A DNA stretch of 64,000 nucleotides from Neurospora tetraspora (taxonomy: Eukaryota; Ascomycota; Sordariomycetes; Sordariales; Sordariaceae). The notes under the pieces are model-generated. The model was not told where the DNA came from, ran no database searches, and worked only from the letters and a program-made list of their open reading frames with translations. The translations under genes were made by a program, and so were the position numbers. Shown in pieces: positions 54,476 to 64,000 of this stretch. How positions within the stretch are numbered: position 1 is the first letter of the stretch; every line of letters starts with the position of its first letter. The stretch is taken from NCBI RefSeq assembly GCF_033439725.1, contig NW_026944392.1, positions 496,001 to 560,000 on the forward strand. The letters run 5' to 3'.

Positions 54476-57400
54476 CTAAACCCGCTTCCTAAATCGGGCC
54501 CTTCCTACTTTAAAAGCTACTTCAATTCTAAAGATAAAGAAATTTTTACTTTTTTTTATATAAGCTTATAATTTAATTCTAAAAAAAGCGGCTCTTCGTC
54601 CAGTAAATAGTATAATTCTATTATTTTAAGCTCTTTCGTCGATTATCCTTTTAATTATATTCTCTTTCTTTTTATTAAACTTTAAAAATAAATTCTACCC
54701 TTAGAATAGGACGGGGATATAAATTCCGTTAGCGTAATATTAAAAGTTTTTAAAATAGCTACTTTTACACTTTATATAGTTGCTTCCTCCTTAGTGGTTC
54801 CTAATTCTTTCGATACCCTTTCTTACGAATTTAACCTATTTACCCGTTTAAATAAATTATTTTATATCGAGGATCCTTTAGTTTTAGCTTTTATAATTTG
54901 GGTGAATAATTCTTCTCCGTTTAAAGTCGGGCCTCTCGCTGCTTTTTCAATTATAATTATATATCCTATTCTAATAACTTTAACCCTATTAAATTTATTA
55001 CAGAAATTTATCCTATCGTTAAAAAAATTCTTTCTTCGGAAATAGTTCCTTAATTTATAGAAAGGTTATTTACTATAATACTCTATCGCGCTCTTCTTAC
55101 CGACTCTAATAAATTTAAAATTATACGTTATACCCTTATTCTTTCAAATAATTTTATTATATTTATTAAAGAGAACAATATTCTAATATTTTACTCTAAA
55201 ATTCGTAACGTTTTTTTTAGTAATTCTTATTAATATTGAATTGGAGAGTCCCGTAATCTCGTACGGGAGGCCCTCCTCGGCCTATATTAAATTAATCACC
55301 TCTCTAACTTATAGCCCTAATCATATTTTTCTAATTATTTTATTTACCCTTTCCGAGCCTTTTTTATTTACTATTTTCCGCTGTATATTTCCTAGCCCAA
55401 TTAATAATTCTTCTTCTACTAGCCGTTATCTTACTACTATTAAAAAAAGTAAAGGTAAAAAAATCTTTATTAGTCAGCGTCTTATTATTATTAAGAAAAA
55501 TAAAAATAAAAAAAGTATTTTCCCTATTCATTAAATTTAAAGCCCCCGTAGTTATAGCCTCTCTTAAAGTTTATTATTACCCGTATATTAATAAATTAAT
55601 AGTTATTCCCCGCGAAGCTTTTATAAATATTCGCTTTAAACCTACCGTATCGGCCGCCTGTACTGACCGTACTACGGGTATTTCGGCTCCCGGGCCTATT
55701 TTTCCGGCGGCCTATCGGCATTACCCTATAAATATAATACTTTAAATTAGGTAGTTACGGGTAATCCTTCTAAGAAGTATAAATAGGGATTAAATCCTTT
55801 AGGACAGGTTTATTTAATTATACTTTCTATTTAGATATATTGTCTTATTAATTACCGATTCCTTAGATTTCATTTTTGATAACCTTTCGGCTTCTTATTT
55901 TAATTAGTATATAAACTATTAATTTATTATAATTATTATAGAATTTTAATATTATTTAGGAGGGAATTTTCTTTTTAGAATAATTAAATTCATTTTTAAT
56001 ATTCTTAATTTAGTCGTCCTATTTCTTATAATATCTTCATTTAGTCTTGTAATGTTTAGAGAGTGTTTTTTATGTATTATAAAAGTATTTTTCTAATTTC
56101 TAAATATTATATTGGACGGGCTAACCCGTTTCTTTAATTAAGAATTTCTATTCTATCCCTTCTCTTTTCTAATTTATTATTTCTTTTACTTTTTATTCGT
56201 CTTAAATCTTCTACTAATTTTGGTAATGATTTATTTTTAGTAACTTTACTCCTTATTTTTTAGGGTTCTAGTAAGTTTATAAGGAAAATATCATGTATCG
56301 GTAGTATTATATTAACAAGAAGATTTAATATATTTATAATTTAATCTTTTATTTACTTTTATTTTAATAAATATAGGAGTTAATTTACAATTTTTAAATT
56401 TAAAATTCTTTATAGATAGTCCTATTAAATTTCTAAGTCGGAATTTTATTAACGTATACTATTTATTATATTCCTTTTATTGAATTTTAACGGCCTATTC
56501 CTAATAGCGTTTCATGGTTTTATATACTTATTCTATTTTTTAAAGCCTTTCCTTCACTCCTCAGACCTATAATTCGTTTTAGTCTTCTATATATTTAACC
56601 ATATATAAGTAATATCTATAAAAAGCTTCGAACGGCAAAACCCTAATAGTAGAATGTACTGAATTATTATAAATAAATTCGGCCTCTTATACTTAGCGTT
56701 ACTTATAGTAGCGGGTTTCCTTCTAGGGCGTTAATACGAAGGAATTCTTTTAAAATTTAATAGAGGCGCTCGGTTTAATTATTTATTTATAAATAAAATG
56801 TAGTAAATAACTAACGTAGGATACTCTGGGTCTTAGTAAATTCTTTTTAAAATTCGCTTATAAATAATTTATTTTAATTATTAATAATCCTTAGGGGGGA
56901 GCTGAAACGATATTTAATATACTTATATAGGAGGTTGGCTATTCTCGTTGTATTTAGGGTCTTAATTCTTAGGATAAAGAATCCTATTTTTATAAATTAA
57001 TCGATAACTATAAGGATAATATTATATATTTTACCGTTAGTCCCTTAATCTGGTAGGAAGTTAATAATAAAATTAATATTAATTTTTTAAAAAGGTTATT
57101 CAGGTAGCAGTAAAGATTAGAAATCTCTATGCGGCTTATATTCAAGACATTAAATATCTTAATAAAGTTTATATTAAATAATATATTCCTTTACGTCCTT
57201 TACAAAGTTTTTCTAATAGAATTTCCTTTTAATAAATTCTAAAATTTTTTAATTTTTTATATAACCGGGCTTTAAGTCATTACAATAAATATATATCATT
57301 TTTTTATATATTAATTCCTTATTAAGGATTACTAATTATTCCTTAAAATGAAAAACCCCTTAATTATTTAATTTATACCCTTTAATTGTCAAACTTTTAA

Positions 57401-60400
57401 TTCGTATAATTGCTGATAAGTTGGTAATATTAGGGTCCTTAAATTAGAATTCTTTTATGATAATATAAAGTTCCTAATTTACTTATACTATAAAGAGTAG
57501 TTTTCTATATATTAATTTATAAGCGACCTTGTTTAAAGTAATTTAAGGAAAAGGATTATCCTTAAGGTTTAATATAACTACTTTTAACACCCGGTTTATT
57601 GCCGATTTAATAATTTTCTTAATTTATTTAATAAATACGTACGTTACTATCTTTTTACTACACTGATACCTTATTTTAGAATTGAAGTACTTTTAAAAGG
57701 ATACTAATAATTATGAAATTGAATTAAGGTTTTTTTAACGAGTAAGTAGGATATTACTATATTTTACTTCCCCTTTTATATAATTTACACTTCCTAAATA
57801 GTCCGTTCGTAGGGTTCGTAGCATTTAACCCATATTCTATATCGAAATTGAATTATAATACTTAATATATTTATTACGCTAACCTTCTTCGGAAATCCTT
57901 CGCTAGGGATTTTATAATATGTATTAGGGCCTAGTAATTTATAAATATTAAAAATCTCTCGGGAAGTCCCTCTAAGTAATAATTTTAATACTTTAAATTA
58001 ATTACTATAATAAAAAATTCTTATCACCCCGTATGTTAGCGCCGTTCGGTATCTATCAATTTCTTCGAAAAGAAAGTTATTAGGTATTATTAATCGTCGA
58101 TCTTCTAAAATAGAATATTTAAAATAGTTTTAATAGAAGCGTCTATTTCTACCCTTATTTCCTACGAATAGTCTTAATATTAAAATATAAGCGCTAATAT
58201 AAAAACGTCCTTTAAGATTTAAAATACTTTATTAACCTCCCTTAACTATTTCAATAATCTAATCTTCTTCCAATTTTTACTTCCCTTTAATAAATCCGTA
58301 AGAGGGGCTTTTAATTTAGAATATTTATAAATAAAATACTAATAAAAATTAGCGAACCCGAAGAATACATAAATATTACAGTACGATTCTAATATTAATT
58401 ATTCTTTAATTACTACGACCCGGGTCGGGTCTATTATAATCCTTTCCGTCGTTATTCAGTAACCGAAAAAATTAATATATTCTTTATAAAATTCGTATTT
58501 CGAAACTTTAATATATAATTAAGCGTCCCTTGGCCGTTTAAAAATAAAATTGAAATATTTATTATATTCTTGCTTAATTTAAGAGTAAATTAAAATATTA
58601 TTAAGATAAATAATATAAATTCGTTTAATTAGGCCCGCCAAGGCTTTATATATATATATTCAAAATATAGTAGGTGTATTAGTTAACCCGAATAGTATTA
58701 TAATATATTTAAAATGACTATATTTAGCTCTAAGTACTATTTTCTACTAATCTCCCTCTTTAATCCGAATATAATAATATATTTCCTGTAAATTTACTTT
58801 AGAGAAGACTTTAGCGCCTAATAGCCGATCTGTTAATTCTCTAATTAGAAATAGCGGGTATTAATTCTTAATCGTTATTTTATTTAAATTAAAATAATTT
58901 ATATATAAGCGTAAGAAATTATCCTTCTTCGGAATAAATAAAACTAATACCCCCGCTAGGGTTTTTAAGTGTTTAATCCTCTTTATACGTAGGTTCTCTT
59001 TTAAGTAATCCTATAGAGTGTTTAATTATACCTTTAAGAAGGAGTATATTATTTTAGATGGTACCTTTTTGTCTTCTTTAATTCTAATTTCATATTCGGT
59101 ATTAAAGAAGGTCGGTAGCGATTTTATTCTTTCTTCCGAAAAATATAATTCGAATTCTTCTAAGGCGGGTAGGATAATTACCGCCCTATTAGCGTTATTT
59201 TCCTTATTATTTATATTTTTAATAATAGGACTTATAGGATTATATATAAATATAATATTAGTAATAAAAGTTCGTTGGCTATATATTATATTACGCGTAA
59301 AGATTATTAGGTTTATTCTTTATAGTCTATTAAATTCGAATTTATTAATATGTATATATATAATAATACTTTCCGAGCCTATACATAGTATTAACAATAA
59401 TACCGGTAGTATTTTGATATTTTTATAGATTGTATAGAAGAGTTAGGTTGTTGCCCATTCCTAGTTTATTCTATCCTTTTTTTAGAAAATAATTTCGAAT
59501 GCTCTATAATAACGTATTTTTCCGCCGTTCGTATTTATTAATATTAATAATATTATTATTTCTACTTATTTTAATTTATACCTTCTTATACAATTCTTAT
59601 AGATTATATTAATTTTAGCTTCCGTATTAAGGTTTATACCGACCCTTAATCGGTAACCCTTTAACGAAATTACTATTACTATTATTCTAACCGGGCTATT
59701 TCTTCCGGCCGTCCTAAACCCTTCAATTATTGTAAATCATAATTTATTTATAGGGTTTAACCTTTTAACAGCCCTTTAAAATCGGAGAAGTAACCAGTTT
59801 TTTTTTCTTTTTAAATTTAAATTTAGTAGTAATATTTTAAACGCAAACTCCATCGTAGGACTTATTATAGGATTCATGATATTCTTCAATTTTAAATTTC
59901 TTAGGGTAATTTTTAATAAGATATTCCTTTTCCTTATAAATATAAGATTCCAGCCCTAGACCTCTAGAATTTATCTTTATCTAATTAAAAAATTGTTCCT
60001 ACTTCTAATTATTACGAGATTTATTTGAATAGTCCTTAAAGCGTTCCGATTATTTAGCGTTCAAATTATTCAACGACTTTTAAAATTATTAAAACTTTTT
60101 ACATTTAAATAAATCTCTTTTACGTACATTTTTTTTATAATCTTCTAATTACTAATTTAATACGTTCTAAGCTACATCTTAAGTATTTTTAATCAGGATT
60201 TCTATATTCTAGAAATATTAATATATTTCCTTTCTTAATTAGAAGAAGAAATTATAAACTTAACTTTTATTACCGGAAACTAATCGGTTTAAGCGTTAGT
60301 AATTAATTTAATATTATTCCTATAAAACTTATAAATCCTTATTATTATATTGCATTATTTAATAATAGACCTGTTTAATTTCTAATTTGTAGTATTCTAA

Positions 60401-61827
60401 TATAATATATTCCTTACAAACGAATTATAGGAACTCTTCCTAAATCCCGTCTTATTTTTAACTATTTTTGTCAGTAAACTTTATAGGGAACGTTTACTAC
60501 GAAATAGCGATTTTATTATCGGCTTTTAAAAGCGCTTATAAAACGAATTAGAGGTCTATAGTATTCTTATAAGTTTAATTACTTACTTCTAAACGTTCGA
60601 TCCAATTTTCAATTTCAAGATTAATATTATTCAGTTATAAAATATATATATTATAAGTAGGTATTCGGAAATTAAGCGGTTCTTTATCCTCCTTTTTTGC
60701 TATTAAATTTATTATTATTTTATATAATTTAAAGAACATTTCTAAGGATTAGGAGATTAACTCTTTAATTAGGGGGTTAATTCTTTTCAAATAGGAATAG
60801 TATTTGGGAAGAATATTCCGACTGATCCCTATTAATTTTTGAAAATTAAAGCGAATTATTAATTAAATATTATAAATTCCTTAAAGAAAATTATAATTGG
60901 GTAATTTAGGATAATTCTACAGAGAGGAACTTAAATCGGCGGTCCGTCGGTCCGGATTTTCTTATAAATAAACGGAAACCTTTATAGTGTCGTATTAAGT
61001 TAACTGAATAGTAACAAGCGATATATGTATTTTTACGCTCCGGGGAATATTCCCTATATTAATATAGGCTATAAAAGTAGTAAGTGTAGAACGTATATAA
61101 ATTTTTAGAAAAATAACGCCCTAATTTTCGGTTCTATAACGTTTTCTATAAAAAAGCCCCTTCGAATTTAAACGAAAATCAATTTTAATTATAATCGTTA
61201 ATAACCAATATATTAGTAATAATATTAGTAAAGAATTTCCCAATTTACGTAGTCGAAGGAATATTTCCGTCGGTCGAATATATATTAGTATTTTTACAAT
61301 TTTAAATTTCGCTATTATTAGCGTTATTCCAAACCTCTTCGGCGATAAATGTATTTTCGCCCGATCGTTCCGGAGTATTGTATTTAATTATAAGTACTTC
61401 CGGCGTTACCTCCTACTCCGAAGAATAATTTCGGTAATATACGGCCGTACTTTTTATATAAGTATTTTCCTTTCTGGTATTAATTATATTCCCGGCCTTT
61501 GTAACGATATTTTAGAGATTTGAGAATTATAAAATTATAATATAATAAAGTAAGAATATATTTAATATACGATAGTAAATCTATTCTAAAAAGTAGATTT
61601 TAACTTAGCCGGTAAAGAATATCCGGCTAGGCTATAAAAGTTTTTATTTTATATACGAACCTTTAGTAGGCCCGGGACCCGGCGCCCGGCCTCCGATTAT
61701 ACGCCTCTATCATTATTGTACCTACTCTATTACTTATTATAACAGCCCCTTCGCCCCGCCTTATAGTTCTTATCAATCTATTATAACGTTCCGCTCTTTG
61801 GGCCTAGTTCCTAAGCCCTCCGACACG
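54476..61827 (-). mobile_element. RIP-mutated Ty3/Gypsy fossil, minus strand
   Basis: AT-rich, CpA-depleted DNA with a reverse transcriptase trace on the minus strand around 58.3-58.6 kb, including the stretch before the FGFANFY-like motif. Near 61827 a minus-strand TGTCGGAGGGCTTAGG resembles the start of a Gypsy-type LTR. The element is heavily broken. Long open frames in this block reflect local composition, not genes. Confidence 0.55.
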
Positions 61828-61964
61828 ATAACCTTATGAGAAGATTTGCTAAAGGTTTAAAGGGGGAAGGAAGGTTCTTATATCCCTTTGGCGGATTGTC
61901 TACTCTGAGTTATGGAAGTTCGGAGAATAGTATTATAATTTTATCGCTAAATGGGCGTTCTGGT

Positions 61965-62135
61965 GTTGAATGAGGTGATTTGATTTGATCACGACAAAAG
62001 ATCGGTATAGCGAAGCGGTCTGACTTGATCGCGACGGGAGTAGTATAGCGAAGCGGTTTGACTTGATTGCAACGGAAGAAAGCGAAGTAATTTAATTTGA
62101 TTACGACGAAAGATGTAGCGAAGTAATTTAATTTA
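61965..62135 (+). repeat. Minisatellite, four degenerate units of about 40-45 bp
   Basis: Units share GATTTGAT-ACGAC-AAAG and a following TAGCGAAG motif. Units to the right carry more T and A. It sits between the last AT-rich fossil and the right 129-bp duplication. Confidence 0.65.
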
Positions 62136-62306
62136 TCCGGATTACAACAAGGTTGGTATAGTAGTTGCAACGAGGGCAAATAACGAGACGAAACTATTTC
62201 GTTGTCTCTTATCGCTCAAAGCGAATCGGGAATTGCTGTAAACGTTGCGGAGAGCGTAAACGAAGGTATTCGGATGAATGCGCTTTGCGCGAGAGGGTTC
62301 ATAACC

Positions 62307-62435
62307 TCTTAGACCGTCACGAAGTAGGGATAAAGAAGGCGAGAGAGAAGTTGATGTATTCAGAAGGAAGACAAGGCTACGAACGAACGCGGGGAAAAGC
62401 TAGCTAAGGAAGGTGGTGCTAGGAAGTGGGCCCAG
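62307..62435. repeat. Right copy of the 129-bp direct duplication
   Basis: Partner of 40149-40277. It is followed by a short GGCACGGCT-type microsatellite (62445-62480) and then fragment o. Confidence 0.8.
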
Positions 62436-62699
62436 CCCGGCAGGCAGGCGGCACGGCTGGCACGGCTGGCCGGCTGGGCACAAGAACATGTTCTGGGATC
62501 GTGCTTCGGAATCTGTCACCTTTCCAGATAGCCAACTGTATAATACATGTAGTTATATACTTCTCATTCCAAGGCATACTTCCTCAATAGGTATGATTTT
62601 CATTACTTCTGTAAAACACTTCTCTTTTCACTATCTCTCGACACCATCCATTCTTTCCTTGATGACATGATCCTTCCCCTTCATATCACACACATCAAC

Positions 62700-63049
62700 C
62701 AAACCCTAATCCTCCAATTGCACCCCCCCCGGATGCCCAACCCGACCCGGCCCTCCTCCAGCGCCCTACGAAGAAGGGTAGAAAGCGCAAAGTGCGTACC
62801 GTTTCTGCTCATTTTCAGCAGCCTGCTCCTCTTTAGCAGATGGCTCCTCTTCAGCAGCCGGCTCCTCTTGATCAGCAGATGGCCCCTCATCAACAGATGG
62901 CTTCTCTTGATAGCTTAGCTTCTATGGGTCTCAGGACTTGCACTAATTGCATGAAGCGCCCACAGCGCGCAGCCGGCAAGGTGTGGGAGGAATGCTTCGG
63001 TAGTCCCACCGCCCAATGGCGGAGCGAACTGAAGAAGGGAAGGGAGTAG
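62700..63049 (+). pseudogene. Fragment o: C-terminal half of a family member
   Basis: A Pro-rich stretch leads to KKGRKRKVRTV, like the KCKVRAV that precedes the UAG in copies l and m, but serine (TCT) follows instead of UAG. A Gln/Pro/Met repeat (QQPAPL, QQMAP) then contains TAG CAG at 62834-62839, where a sister unit has GAT CAG CAG. The end reads GLRTCTNC, MKRPQRAAGKVWEEC, so one Cys of the last pair is Trp. The frame from ATG 62840 encodes 69 residues. No start or first Cys pairs were found; this is a truncated relic or a remodelled short gene. Confidence 0.5.
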
Positions 63050-63404
63050 GAAGAGAGAAATCTCATCCCGGCACTGGAAGTCTTAGATGATACGGGCCTT
63101 CCCACGGAAGAGGTGTATACCGTAGCGGGAAAATATGCTAGGGAACAAGCCTTCTTAGGCTTACTACGGCTTTCAAGACTTGTAATTTCAACAAGCCCTG
63201 TTGAATTTATAGGCCTTGTTGCGCGAGGGAGGCGTCTGATTGGTTAATCCGGATATCTGCTATAGACGTTCGCTAAAAGTCCCAAGTTCAGCGCACTGCT
63301 TTAGTGCCCTCGAGAGTGCCTTCTTTCCTAAAGTTCATTTTCCCTTGAAACTCCACCACCCTATATCAAAGGAAAGAACGAAGCTCGCCTTCAATCAATT
63401 GGGC

Positions 63405-63482
63405 CAGTAGCTTAATAGTTCTTATCGTCGCTCTCATTCTTGTGATTGCCAGTTCGATTCCAACTAGTGACAGCTTTTTTTC
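63405..63482 (+). ncRNA. Possible RNA polymerase III (tRNA-like) unit inside the inverted-repeat element
   Basis: AGTAGCTTAATAGTT resembles a degraded A box and AGTTCGATTCCAACT a B box (consensus GGTTCGANTCC). A T run follows at 63475-63481, as in a pol III terminator. No cloverleaf folds convincingly, so this is at best a SINE-like head. Confidence 0.2.
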
Positions 63483-63483
63483 C

Positions 63484-63507
63484 GTCGCGCGAAAAGTTTC
63501 GCGCGGA
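63484..63507. repeat. Perfect short hairpin
   Basis: CGCGCGAAA and TTTCGCGCG are separated by two bases, directly after the T run of the tRNA-like unit. Confidence 0.6.
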
Positions 63508-63734
63508 CCGGGAAGTATGAATACCCTCATCCGGACTTTAAAGCCAAAATCTAAGACCACCAAAAAGACCACTATAACGACCACTAGCCAAAGACCCCTA
63601 TAAGGCCTTCTGCCTAAATCCAACCAATCAGAGCCCTCCCTCAGCTAACAAGGCCTGTAGATTCAACAGGGCTTGTTGTATATAATAACCCCAGATATGC
63701 AACAAGGCCTGTAATGCTCAACAAGGCCTGTTGC

Positions 63735-63985
63735 GCCCCTTATATTCCCGCTGCGGTATCGACGTACACCGTCATCGTCGAAGCCATTGTCGGTACCCCC
63801 GTCGTATTCCTTCACGACGACCATAGGTACCCAACCGGCTTGTGGGCCGTAGAACGTGCCCCAATTGCATGCACCGCCCTCAGAGGGCCCTCGGCCAGCA
63901 CTGTCAACGGTGCTTCAACGCTGCCCATGGCATTCCGAACCCTCCCGAGGAGAATGGAGCGATCCATGAGGGCATGGCGGAGTAA
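63735..63985 (+). pseudogene. Fragment p: C-terminal part of a family member like copy n
   Basis: NRLVGRRTCPNC, MHRPQRALGQHCQRC and FNAAHGIPNPPEEN follow copy n closely (GLRTCSNC, MYRPQRATGRHCQRC, FNNAHGIPNPPEED). It ends MAE and TAA at 63983-63985. Upstream of NRL the similarity stops; a TAG at 63824-63826 there is too close to the third Cys pair to be the family site and could be a splice acceptor. The 5' part is replaced by the inverted-repeat element. Confidence 0.6.
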
Positions 63986-64000
63986 GTTTGAACGGATGGG

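Larger units (their letters stand above)
63189..63678. mobile_element. 490-bp non-autonomous element with inverted ends (MITE-like)
   Basis: The left end CAACAAGCCCTGTTGAAT and right end ATTCAACAGGGCTTGTTG are inverted copies, and the similarity continues inward for about 55 bp. I could not define a target duplication. The interior holds no transposase gene; an 85-codon minus-strand frame is not convincing. Further partial AACAAGGCCTGT units lie just right (63698-63735). Confidence 0.65.

Noticed and set aside
54794-55534. Two plus-strand frames of 83 and 97 codons in AT-rich DNA
   Set aside because: Composition-driven, inside retroelement fossil DNA, with no recognisable domain.
59018-59428. 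136-codon plus-strand frame in AT-rich DNA
   Set aside because: It is antisense to a Gypsy fossil; its Ile/Leu/Ser/Tyr composition reflects RIP-mutated DNA.
63405-63482. A functional tRNA gene
   Set aside because: Box-like motifs are present but acceptor and anticodon stems do not pair.

Overview
The window looks like an accessory, repeat-rich stretch of a filamentous ascomycete (Pezizomycotina) chromosome. Introns are short (62-91 nt) with GTANGN donors and CTAAC/CTGAC-like branch sites. Large AT-rich blocks are nearly free of CpA/TpG, the footprint of repeat-induced point mutation (RIP). Copia and Ty3/Gypsy retroelements are present. I cannot name the species.

The outstanding content is a paralogous family of about 17 copies. 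Copies A-k and fragments s, t and u lie on the minus strand at 0-28 kb; l, m and n lie on the plus strand at 36-40 kb; fragments o and p lie at 62-64 kb. A typical member has a low-complexity acidic or Pro/Ser-rich N-terminal region, a short R-A-P-I-I-I-like motif, a zinc-type domain made of four Cys/His pairs, and usually a very basic tail. In 13 copies an in-frame UAG sits at the same place inside the domain, between the first and second Cys pairs; copy C has CAG (Gln) there. Coding sequence is clean on both sides of the UAG in several copies (g, h and l are the cleanest). This points to programmed recoding: UAG read-through, or A-to-I editing of UAG to UGG, which is known from ascomycete sexual tissue. 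I regard this as the candidate undescribed system.

Layout: 0-7.5 kb, copies A and B, with B split by a 3.3 kb RIP-mutated block flanked by a 187-bp duplication of host sequence. 8.1-8.5 kb, a small two-exon gene X. 8.9-28.2 kb, tandem copies C, D, e, f, g, h, s, i, t, j, k and u with related upstream regions, interrupted by a small AT-rich block and a 185-bp solo LTR. 28-36 kb, GC-normal DNA with degenerate tandem repeats and no gene I can support. 36-40 kb, copies l, m and n. 40.3-61.8 kb, a large RIP-mutated Ty3/Gypsy graveyard holding a second 185-bp solo LTR and one young, whole-looking Copia element (45244-51372) nested in a Gypsy fossil; the block is flanked by a 129-bp host duplication. 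61.8-64 kb, a minisatellite, fragments o and p, and a 490-bp inverted-repeat element.

How the genes work together is not known. Each full-length product would be a zinc-binding protein with a basic tail, whose zinc domain is complete only if the UAG is decoded. The family may therefore produce a short and a long isoform under translational or sexual-stage control; this last step is inference.
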